Program-made: the position numbers and the translations under genes
Shown: positions 1-10,020 of the stretch, in pieces
Numbering within the stretch: the first letter of the stretch is position 1
Layout of the letters: each line of letters begins with the position of its first letter
Notes under the pieces: generated by a model
The model's input: the letters and a program-made list of their open reading frames with translations, nothing else
What the model was told of the DNA's origin: nothing
The model's database searches: none
Source of the DNA: Gorsachius magnificus
Lineage: Eukaryota > Chordata > Aves > Pelecaniformes > Ardeidae
Length of the DNA stretch: 64,000 bases
Direction: 5' to 3'
Assembly (NCBI GenBank): GCA_034008185.1
Contig: CM067084.1
Span: forward strand, 70,218,612 to 70,282,611

Positions 1-832
1 AGAGAGATCTGGACAGGCTGGAGAGGTGGGCCTGTGTGAACCTCATGAGGTTCAACAAGGCCAAGTGCAAGGCCATGCACCTGGGTCGGGGTAACCCCCA
101 GTATCAGTACAGGCTGGGGGAAGAAAGGATCGAGAGCAGCCCTGCTGAGAGGGACTTGGGCGTGCTGGTGGATGAAAAGCTGGACATGAGCCGGCAATGT
201 GCGCTGGCAGCCCAGAAGGCCAACCGTATTCTGGGCTGCATCAGGAGAAGCGTGGCCAGCAGGTCGAGGGAGGTGATTCTGCCCCTCTACTCTGCTCTGG
301 TGAGACCTCACCTGGAGTACTGCGTCCAGCTCTGGAGCCCTCAGCACAAGAAGGACATGGAACTGTTGGAGTGGGTCCAGAAGAGGGCTACTAAAATGAT
401 CCGAGGGCTGGAGCACCTCTCTTATGAGGACAGGCTGAGGGAGTTGGGCTTGTTCAGCCTGGAGAAGAGAAGGCTGCGGGGAGACCTGATTACAGCCTTT
501 CAGTACCTAAAGGGGGCCTATAGGAAAGATGGGGAAAATCTTTTTAGTAGGGCCAGCTGTGACAGGACAAGGGGTAATGGTTTTAAACTGAAGCAGGGTA
601 GGTTTAGACTGGATATAAGGCAGAAATTCTTTACAATGAGGGTGGTGAAACACTGGAACGGGTTGCCCAGAGAGGTGGTGGAGGCCCCATCCCTGGGAAC
701 ATTCAGGGCCAGGTTGGATGGGGCTCTGAGCAACCTGATCTAGTTAGTGGTGTCCCTGCTCACTGCAGGGGGGTTGGACTAGATGACCTCTAGGGGTCCC
801 TTCCAACCCAAAACATTCTATGATTCTATGAT
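1..832 (+). mobile_element. CR1 LINE, 3' end of a young-looking copy
   Basis: This is the 3' part of a CR1 non-LTR retrotransposon. It holds the end of the pol ORF, a short 3' UTR and the CR1 tail, where a GGTTGGACTAGATGACCTC block is followed by a CCTTCCAACCC block and two ATTCTATG octamers (about 815-832). The element continues beyond the left edge of the window. The pol frame is undamaged and the last 75 bp are identical to the CR1 stub at 51613-51687, so the copy is probably fairly recent. The subfamily was not assigned. Confidence 0.93.
3..743 (+). CDS. CR1 pol (ORF2) C-terminal fragment, open frame
   Basis: This frame is open from the window edge to a TAG stop at 741-743. It encodes the C-terminal part of CR1 ORF2p, the endonuclease/reverse transcriptase that copies CR1 RNA at the target site. 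The visible part lies after the catalytic FADD block and covers the thumb and C-terminal region. Family landmarks include RLERWA near the start, [23 protein letters not shown] near the middle, [17 protein letters not shown], and the [19 protein letters not shown] block near the end. The internal GTG/ATG codons around 36-45 are not the true start, because the reading frame enters from the left. I see no stops or frameshifts in this part. Without the rest of the element I cannot say whether the copy is intact. It lies in a SORCS2 intron and has no host role that I can see. Confidence 0.9.
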   Translation, partial: RDLDRLERWACVNLMRFNKAKCKAMHLGRGNPQYQYRLGEERIESSPAERDLGVLVDEKLDMSRQCALAAQKANRILGCIRRSVASRSREVILPLYSALVRPHLEYCVQLWSPQHKKDMELLEWVQKRATKMIRGLEHLSYEDRLRELGLFSLEKRRLRGDLITAFQYLKGAYRKDGENLFSRASCDRTRGNGFKLKQGRFRLDIRQKFFTMRVVKHWNGLPREVVEAPSLGTFRARLDGALSNLI

Positions 833-3800
833 TGAGGCAAACCCAGAAGTTTCTTTGACCTCTTGTAATATTTGAGGAAATACAAGGAATCTGAAGCTCA
901 GTTGTGTTGAATGTGCATTTATTTATCTATGTGTAATATATGTGAAATGTTAGAAGGGTTTGAGATAGATCCAAAAGCTAAAAAAAAAAAGAATAAAAAA
1001 AAAATAGAAGCTTTAAGTGCTAATCAAAATGCTGTCCACACATAGCTGCCAAAGAGGCCATATGTGGCCAATGCAAATACAGGTGTGATGTGACTGTTCA
1101 TTGTTCTGCTAGATTAGTCAGTTGCTGAAGACACAGCACTAATGTTGGAGGACAATTTCTCTGGGATTTGATGGGTCATCTGATTATCATATTTTGTATT
1201 ATTCTTACTAATCTCATGCTGTAGAATAGATTGAATTGTGAGAAGGTAAATAAGGAGAGTGCAACTATATTGGAAGAAGTTGGAAAAAAAGATCACTTTT
1301 CCTCCCGAGACAGTTAGGCAGCAAAGCAAAGCGTCTTTAGCAAACACAAGAGAAAATTATTGCCATGTCATTTTTTATGTAATATTGCTCATGAAGGAAG
1401 GGAAGTATTACCACTGGAAAAGATTTCTTTCTTCCATCCCTCTCCTTAAATCTAAATGCCTCATCTGCATGAACCTGAACTGCAGGAATGCAGGCCCCGT
1501 GTTAGTGACAGAGGGACAAATAGCCCCTTTTTGTACATTGTACATAATGATGAAAGAGTAAAACAGCTTTGAGTCATGTAGGCTGCTTCTCAAACTTGCC
1601 CAAAGTTTGCTCAGTAAGAGGTGACTAAGCTTTTCAGGTTCTGTGGCTGTTTCTGTAAAACGTGTTGCATCTGTCAAGTTAAGTCCTTTATTTGACAGTA
1701 TAGCTTTTTTCTTGTTCTCACATAATGTTGTCTATGTTGGCCTCAAAAAATATAGTACATTCTTCAACAAAAAAACCCACCAAAGAATAAAAAGTGGCTT
1801 AAGAATTGTTGTACTTGTCTTCAATCCTAAGGTGGAATAATAAAGTTTGTCTCTCTTGCTTAAAGTATGTTACAGATGACCCTACTGTCCAAACTCATTT
1901 ACTATTATTAGATCTTTTCAAACCTGAGAAGTGCTGACATCCTGTCATTAATACTCTTGTAAATTCTGAAGTAAACAGATTTCAAAGACACTCTACTATT
2001 AGTGTGAAGACAAGGTCAAAGAGTTGAATGACAAGTCCTCCTGGTACAATGAGACTACCCATCAATCAGTTTTACTAGCAACTTCTTAATAAAGAAAAGA
2101 GATCAGAACATGACAAAATAGTATCTTGAAAAATACATCTGAATGATGTCCATTTTGGTATCCTTGTAATAGTAGTTAAGGAAGAACAACTACCCTATAT
2201 GGTCTGGAAATATGGTAGCTTGCTATAGGAGAACCTCTTCTGCAGTTGAACATTTTTGAAATTCAGAAATCGAAAACATCTGTTATGTCAAAACTTTCTG
2301 AAGAAGATACTTTAAAGTAACTAAAATAAGCAAGATGGTTAAATTTCACTTAAGAATTATCAGGCTTTAGTAGTGATAACTCAAGGATGGTCATTTACAG
2401 CCATTAAAACCAATTCTGTTTCAGTTGTTAAATAATCTTTTGTATGAGTGTGCAAGTTTCACTGTCAATGCATTGGGCAAATACACAGCTCAGAAGCTAG
2501 GTCATTTTCCTCCAACCTTCTACTGAAAGTTTTTGGAACATTTTGGCCTGCCCTGTGGTGCCACTGTGTTTCATTTCCTTCAGTCTTCTGTGGCATTTAT
2601 TCTCTACAGGGTTAGGTGTTACAGACAGGTAATGTTAAATACAGCCAGTCTACCAGTTTAATAGTAGGACACAGTCTACGTTTAGACAGATGGCTCTAGA
2701 AGAAGGAATTCACTTTATCTACTAAGTAAATGCATAGGAACAACAAAATTATTACTCAGATCTCTCATTTTTATTAGCACAGGATATTAAAAATTAGACA
2801 AAATATATAATGCCTACATGTGAAAGGGCTTAAGCTGCATTCAACAGTCAAGATATTACACGTATCTAAGATATATTGTGAAGCTTTTTCACTTGGTCAT
2901 TGTCTCATGATGATAATGAGAGTTTGTCTCAGTAAAAAAACCCCAAAAGTCAGTTAACTTCTGGATATCCAGTCTGATCCGGTCCGAACACAAGATACTT
3001 TCACATGTAAGTTTGCTACATGAAGCTGAGTGAAGGAGGAAGTCTGCTGTGTTTCATGGGATTACCCACAAATGTGGGGCAATAGGCATTGCATTGAGTG
3101 ACTCCTCTTAACCACCCTTCTTTTACTTTCTCCAGTGATGGCTGGAGTCTTGAGTTCTTTGAAAAACACTACCTTGGAGTGGATGTGATTTGGAAGTAAG
3201 AACAGCAAATGTATCTTAGTCTCTTCCCAAACACTGCCATGCTGGTTTCTGTTTTATTGGTGTAAGATCAAGCTGGTTTCTGAGTCATGTATAAAAGTTA
3301 CTTAATAAAATATGCCTACTGGGACTAGTGGCTAGCATTTGGGATCTTTACATTTATATGTAGGGTAGTGGTGTTATGCTTTCACTGTGAAGTTGAGGCT
3401 TGACCACATATACCAAAACATTTGCCCAAGCTTTCATAGGTTAAATTCCCCAAAGTGTCGGTTTTGACAGCAGGAAAAAAAAAAAGCTTTCATTGGGCAA
3501 ACCTACTTTTTTTTTTTTTTTTTTCTAAGCTTGACTGCTTTGGGTAGTTGAATAAGACTTAGTTATACGACTGCAAGAAGAAAAGTAGATAAAATGCTTC
3601 TGTGCCACCTTTCAAACTGAAAATGTAAAGATTGGGATAGGACTATAATTTCAGACTTCACATCCAAAAATTGTGCAGGCCCTGTGTTGTGGGTACTTTT
3701 CTTATCAGTAAATGTGAGGGTATCTTTTACTGGCTTAACCAACACTGCTGCACAGTTGGGTGCTTCTTTGGCACAAGCAGACTCCAGGCAGAGTTCTGAT

Positions 3801-4014
3801 TTGACTGAACTTAAAACAAAATGACAAAGCTTTTGTTTTTAGGATGGTCAGGACTTTATGTGAAGTTGTGGATTTCCTAAAAAATACTCAGATATCTAAG
3901 TTCCTTTTGTGACTTGGTGATACTGTAATTGTGTTGGTTGTCTACAGAAAATTGTTTTTGTTACACAGTAACTTCAGCAAAGACAGATCATGGTACATAA
4001 TTTTAAGTAAGTGC
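833..4014. other. SORCS2: Intronic sequence, no gene seen
   Basis: This AT-rich unique sequence lies between two CR1 elements. It has short A-rich tracts (about 980-1006 and 3475-3485) and an 18-base T run (3507-3524). Frames are short, and none matches a protein I know. It is assigned to a SORCS2 intron only because the exon at 16588 is on the + strand and no other gene intervenes. Confidence 0.5.
3507..3524. repeat. T18 homopolymer
   Basis: Eighteen consecutive T residues, shortly after an A-rich stretch at 3475-3485. No clear retroposed body is attached to either side. Confidence 0.9.
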
Positions 4015-4140
4015 AGAATCACAAATTCATTGAAGTTGGAAGGGAACTCTTGACATCATCAAATCCATCCCCCCTGCTCAATGCACAGTGCTCTAAACCT
4101 TGTCCAGTTGAGTTTCAAGTATCTCCAAGGATGGAAATAC

Positions 4141-4935
4141 AGCCACTTTTCACGGTTTTGTATCATCTTCAAACTTGCTGCCACCATCCAGATCAACAAT
4201 ATTGGTGTTAGTATTAACCCCTGGGGTACATATTTAGATTCATAAATCCCTGTTGTCGACTCTCAATCATAATCTTTCTGTTCATGTTGTGGAAATGGCT
4301 TCCAGAAGTATTTGCTCCATCAACTTTTCAGGGATGAGAGTGAGGCTGACCAGACTTTAGTTCTCTGTGTTCTCCTTCTTGAAGATGAGAGTGAGACTTG
4401 CCCTCAGGAATCTCACTCAATCACTGTGACCTTTCAAGGACAATGAGGAGTGGCCTTGCAGTGACATCAGCCAGCTCCATCTGCACTGATGGGTGCATCC
4501 CATCAGGGCCCATGGACATGCCTAGTTTGTTTAAATGTTCCCTAACCTGATGCTCCTCCAAGAAAGTTAAGGTTTTCTTGCTCTAGTCTTTCCCACTGGT
4601 CTCAGGGGCCTGGGCTTGCTGAAGGCAAGTCTTACCAGTAAAGACAGAGACGAAGAGGTATTGAGTATCTTGAATTTTGCCATGTCCTTTGTCATCAAGT
4701 TTCCTGCTCCATTCAGTAGCTTGCCCACATTTGCTCTAGTCTTCCTCTTGTATGCTTCCTTTTTATGTCTGAATTTTGTCAGGAGGATCTTTTTCATCCA
4801 TGCAGGCCTCCTGCCACTCTTGCTTGACTTCCTGCTAATCGGACTGGACCGTTCTTGAGCTTGGATTCTGAAAATCAAACAGCAGTCCTGGACCCATCTT
4901 TTGGTCCCATAGCCCATGGGATTTTTTCAGCTAGA
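4141..4935 (-). pseudogene. CR1 ORF2 (reverse transcriptase) remnant
   Basis: Minus-strand translation gives recognisable CR1 pol blocks. AWMKKILLTKFRHKKEAYKR and RKTRANVG, in the linker before the RT, lie in one open stretch (4917-4567). HLNKLGMSMGPDGMHPSVQ follows in the next part, then a PQG motif near 4220, then SKFEDDTKP near 4170. The last is RT motif C, normally FADD. The two catalytic aspartates remain but the alanine is now glutamate. The segment that should carry motif A (KAFDTVPH in CR1) is absent. PQG and FEDD lie in different frames, and several stops interrupt the rest, so this is a dead copy. Confidence 0.82.
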
Positions 4936-5269
4936 TCCCTGAATAGGCTGAAGTCTACTCTCCTGAATACCAGGGTTGTAATCTCAAATGAGATCATAGC
5001 CCTGCAACTGCATGCAGATCTCAAATTCTTCCTCTTTGTTCCCCATGCTGTCCACAGTAGTGTACAGACCCTTCAGATGGGAACCTAGTCATGCTTATTT
5101 CCCAGGAAAAGGGTTCCCCATCATACTGTCCGGTGGGCACTTCCTTATCTGTGTGCACACACTTGGACAGGGCCCACTCCTGCCCACCTCTGTTGGTTAT
5201 GAGTGCTCTCTTGTTTGCACCCTTTACCCACCACTTCCTCGCTTGACTATGGACATTAATCTCCTTCCC

Positions 5270-5780
5270 TTGTCCTTTGTAGTTTAAAGCTTTTCTTACT
5301 AGACTGGCCAGCCTGTTGGCAGAGATGCTTTTGCCCCACTTTGTCAGGTGGCTCTCATCTCTCCCTAGCAGTCCTTGATTGCAAAGAAGGATCCTATGGT
5401 GAATACCAGGGGCACAACCAGCCATCAAACTAAAGGATCCTTCTACACCTCCTCAAGCCCTTTCCCCACACTACCAGGATTGAGGAGAAAACAGTCTGGG
5501 CCCTCCTTGGCCTTTTCCCCCAGAGCCATTTAGTCATGGTTGGTACAGTCCAGGTTTCCCCTGGGTCTCACCCATGTGAGTGTCCATGAAGAAGAGCAGC
5601 AGGGGTTAATAATCTAAGGGACAGAAAAAACTTGGCAGTCTGTCTTCCACCTCCTGGATCCAAGCCCCTGACAAGCCGCAAACCTCCCTAGACAGTGAAT
5701 CAGGTCAGCAGATGGGGGCCTTTGTCCACTGTAGTGGGGAGTCTTCAACTACTTTTAGTGGACACTTCCTCCTGGCACTG
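5270..5780 (-). pseudogene. CR1 ORF1 esterase-like (SGNH) domain remnant
   Basis: On the minus strand this matches the C-terminal half of CR1 ORF1p, which carries an SGNH-type lipase/esterase domain in intact elements. The serine block reads VVEDS near 5735 where CR1 has VVGDS, so the glycine is lost. A stop follows shortly after APIC. The downstream block GLLGRDESHLTKWGKS (about 5375-5325) retains the Asp and His of the GRDxxHLS motif. It leads to RLASLVRKALN, close to the normal ORF1 end. The GTND block near 5590 is unrecognisable. The domain is therefore inactive. It is evidence that this copy was once long, since most CR1 copies are cut off before ORF1. Confidence 0.75.
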
Positions 5781-8700
5781 CTGCGTGGCTCCAGCTCAGC
5801 CAGCTCGGTGCTTTGCTGGACACTGCTCCCAGCTCCTCATGTGCTTCCACTGAATCTATTCTGTAGTTGCAGATCTGTAGATGGAGCAGGAGCTTTCCTC
5901 CTGGTGCCAAGGCTTGCCAGCTTCCATCCTTCACCATCATGGGAGGATTCAGGCCCTTATAGCTGCAGTGTCTCAGAGAGGATCCCATGGATATCTTTCC
6001 CACCATCTCAGATGCTGTGAAGTCTGCTGAACTCCATCTGCAGCTCTTGCTGACCCAGATCCTCTGCCACCACAGAGCTCCTGCAAGGAAAGAGCCCATC
6101 TCCTGCTGTCCCAACCTCAGTGAGAGACCCCGGACATCCTTGCAGCCCTAGACCTGCAGAGCTGCACTCTCTGCTGGCAGCTCCACCTGAGATTGAATGG
6201 TAGAAGCTAGGGGAAGCAGGAGAATATGTAATAACCTTCAATCCTACAAAAAGAGGTCCTTTTTAGATGCTGGGTCACTTTTTTCTCCTCTTAGTCTCCC
6301 TTAATGCCAGACAAGAATGTGATTGAAGTTTTTGGCTCACTGAGTACTTTGTTATTTTGAATGTAGAGAGATAATCTTATTCTGTGGGGGTTGTTTTCAC
6401 TTGCATTTGAAATTGCATGGCAACAATTTATAGTGGACTGAGCTTCTGTTAAGAGCAGTTAGTCATCATCAAGGGAATGAATGTATTAGCATGTCACCCT
6501 GGCTTATATCAGCCCTCTCTCCTGTAAAGCACAGTGTCAACTGTGAACACACTGTTAACGCAACTTACTTTTTACAAAATAGATCCAGCATGGCGTGTAT
6601 TCAGAAGACTCCTTCTGCCAAGGATCATCTCTTGCTGTTTTATTTTTAGAACATTCATTACCATGGCGTGGAAGCACCGTAAATCCATGTGATAGCGTTA
6701 ATGGCCATAAACCCGCCTGCTTCCTGTACCTGTTGCTATGAAGTGCGATCTCAGTTTGGAAACTCCTATGTAAATGTGTGTATTTGTCTTAGGATTCTGT
6801 TTCCTAGCAAACTGCGATGCAGTGCAGAAGGCGCTGCATTTGCTGTGGCTGGCCCTCGTAATCTGTCTGCATAATTTATGGGAACACTTCACGGCACCTT
6901 CTGCTGCTAATGGTCTCTTGGAGTCCTGCAGAAAAGGCTGGTTCTGCCTTCTAATTTTAAGAGCCATGATGGTGGCCCTGTTTGTCTCTTTTCTGGATCT
7001 ATTTTGGATTTATGTCTGGCCAAGGGTTTGGAAGAGCTGCTATAAAAGCAGAAACATCTGCTGGGGCTTTATGTGCTGCTGGCTTGCCAAGTTCAACAGC
7101 AGGCCAAACTACAGCTGATGGGCTCGGCCCTCCCCAGGTGTCACTGCAGTTACAGGAGAACGACTGCAAGGAAAATTTGGCTGCTGAAAGCTCTAAACAA
7201 AATAAATTAAAGAAAAAGCTTCAGCAATTGTAGAAGGCTCTTAGGAGATTACGACTGGGGTCATTAGCAAGTAACAGAAACAAATCTTGCTGAAGTGGCT
7301 GTGAGCATCTGAATTCCCCTGGTCAAAACACTCTCAGGTGTGCCTCCTCCCATCATTAACCACAGCCCTTCCCACTCTGTTCTGCAAACTGCCACTTCAG
7401 GTGGCATAGACACACAGTGATTTTAAAGGCTGTTAGGTAGACCTGACCTTGTTTAACTGTCTGAATGTTTTCATGACTTCGGACACATCATGGCCACCTT
7501 GTTCATGGGCAGACATGGGTGAGGCAGGTGGGGTTTTCAGCCCAGACAGTGAACTTCTGTTGCAGGAGAGGAATTCAAAATGATGCCTTAAAATTCTTTG
7601 TAAACGTTTTGTTCCTGATGCAATTGTAATAACTCAGAATAATCACTCCTTTGACACTGGGCACATGGGAACCCATACCCTGGATGAACTTGTGCTGCAT
7701 CTGGGCGTTGCCCAGCCTCCATCTGTGAATGTGTACTAGCAATTTCGGAGAAATATTCCAGAAAACTCACAACAGACAACTGTGGGGCAGTTGATGGGTC
7801 TCTAATACACTCATCATAAGGCTTGAAACCTTTCAGAGTCTATTTATCTGTATTTACTTACTGTTTAGCATATTTTTTTTCTTTATAAAAATGTCCAGTG
7901 ACTCCCTTAGTTCTGCCAAGCATTTGGCTTCAGGTACTGAGTACCACAGGCAAATTACTGACAAAACATTGACTTCATTTACCTTTTTATAAAGTGCTAC
8001 AACCTGGCCCTATAATTCACTCCCCCTCCCACCTCCCCTGGAGCAATCATAAAGTTGAGGTCAGCACTTCAACAGCAAGAGCAAAAACTTCTACAAACGG
8101 AGTCAAAGAAGAGTTCCACTTACTGAAGAGTAAGTAGCTGGCTATTATAGTTGGCAGAGCGCATTACTAGAGGAATACATAATCGCATGTGAATGTGCAC
8201 ATAGAATTTATTAAATTATGATCAGTTCTTTTTTAATTTCCTAAATGTTCTTGTTGTAACTGGATCTATCCAGCGATTACAAGAGAACTTGCTGTTCTGG
8301 TCAGAAAGCACAAGGCCAAATTCTCCCTTCTCGTACATCCCAACATATTCTTGCCTTCCAAGGAGCTGCCTGACTGAGAATAAAGTTGTTTCAGAAATAT
8401 TTCAGCTGTGTGTAGTGGTTTAGTAAAAAGCCTGGGCTGTGGAAAATACCTAGCATTTTTCCACGATGGAGAATTTTAATACTCCTTGCAAACCTCAAGA
8501 AAATGTTCTTAAACCATCCTCTTTCCCCAAAGAACACAAGTATGTGAGATGAGAAATTTTCCTTTGCAATTACTCATTTCCAGTCACAGCACTCACAAAA
8601 TAAGAATTGTACTGGAAGTGATATAAGGATGTTTCCACTTTTGGTAATTTGGTTAGTAAGCATAATCTTGGAGTATTGCATTTTAGCAGCAAAGGCTTTT

Positions 8701-9839
8701 CTTTTTTGTTTATTTTCCTTAAATTTTCAACAAACACACCTTTTTTTCAAAGGATGTTGTTTGTTCAAATTGGTGGAAGGAAGTTAACACTATATAGGAA
8801 GTGTTCTTTTTTTTTTCCCGGTAGTAATGAAATAGTTAAGTGAAGCCACTGTTTTTCTCCCAACGCAGTACTTTCAGAAATAATAAATTGAGGTTTTGAA
8901 GGAAAGCCTTTTTACTGAAAAATATACACCTAACGGTAAAATTCTTCCTGCACTCTAATCCAGCTAGCATTTTTGTTACAAAAAACCCCAAATTAATATT
9001 AATCATTTCTGTAGCACTGTGTGAGTTATCAGTTCTGGTATTTTATTTATGTTTCTAATATGTAGGAGCTGCCTCTCAGTAGCAACCCCATCAAACACTC
9101 CATGATATACTCCATTCCTTGCTGAGACCTACTAATGCAATGCAGGATTTGCAGCTACTTAAACTAAATCTACACAGGACTGTTTCTTAGGGTAAATGCT
9201 TGCACACTAAGGGTTAGTTACATGATGCAGTGAAGAAATTTATCTTTCCCAATTTTCCACCATTTAATTCTCATTTTCTACTCACTTATTTAGGCCTCTA
9301 CAACTACTCATGGGACTGAGTTGTAAACAGGGTTACTGAAATGATCCAGGTTGGAAATAAGTCTTAAAAACCATTAATTTGAGCATGGATCATTTCAGTT
9401 GTTTCATTTTTAAGAGGAGCAAATGGCTGGGGTAGAATGATGGTGGGGATTTTTTGAGGTGCTCCCTGGCCCAGCGTCTGCACCCCAAGGGCTTGCGTGC
9501 TCCAAGGGCTGTCCCAGCCCCACTGGGGCTGCAAAACTAAAAAGGAAGAAATCACACAGAGCTTTTACTTTTTACAAAAGTAAGACATAACCCTGCCTTC
9601 CTGGCTGTGCCTTGTCTGCTTTGTCACTGTGACACTACTTGTTTCATGGTTGAACGGATTCATCACAAATATCTGTGTACTGCAAGCATGGCTACAGGCT
9701 GTGCCTTCCACGACGTGCCGTCAGCGAGTGCTGTGTTGGTGATGGAATTAATGCACCAAGGCAGGAGTTTCAATATAGGTGTCCTATCTAAACTAACAAT
9801 TTCTGGGAGAAAAGGTGATGGCTGCAGCTAATAGCAGCT

Positions 9840-10020
9840 AATGTGATGTTTTACAGGCCTGTGAAATACCAAGTCTAATTATTGGAGCTGCGCAGCAAAG
9901 TAACGAGGAGCTTGAAAATGTAATTGATAAGCAGTGCCATTATAGGCTAATGAGCGGGATGTTTGTGGTATATTGGAGGACTAATGAAGGGCTGCAAAAG
10001 ATAACTGTGGTGGTGTATAG
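9840..10020. promoter_or_regulatory. Candidate conserved non-coding element
   Basis: This stretch is non-repetitive and rich in homeodomain-type cores (TAATTATTG near 9878, GTAATTGAT near 9920, GCTAATGAG near 9950, CTAATGAAG near 9981). It has balanced base composition and none of the homopolymer drift seen in its surroundings. It resembles intronic enhancers of neural genes. Nothing in a single sequence proves conservation, so this is a suspicion only. Confidence 0.25.

Larger units (their letters stand above)
4015..6230 (-). mobile_element. CR1 LINE, old copy with ORF1 and ORF2 remains and large internal deletions
   Basis: This degenerate CR1 copy is on the minus strand. Read on that strand, the order is ORF1 with its esterase-like end (about 6200-5270), an intergenic part, a scrap of the endonuclease region, the linker and front half of the reverse transcriptase (about 4930-4240), RT motif pieces (about 4235-4150) and a diverged 3' tail (about 4140-4015). 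By comparison with a remembered full CR1, most of the endonuclease domain is missing at a junction near 4985, RT motif A is missing near 4240, and most of the post-RT region is missing near 4140. Stops and frameshifts are frequent. The 5' limit near 6230 is uncertain. Confidence 0.85.

Noticed and set aside
5712..6241. Several overlapping frames on both strands
   Set aside because: They fall in the decayed CR1 ORF1 region. Those on the + strand are antisense shadows and those on the - strand are fragments of a broken ORF1.
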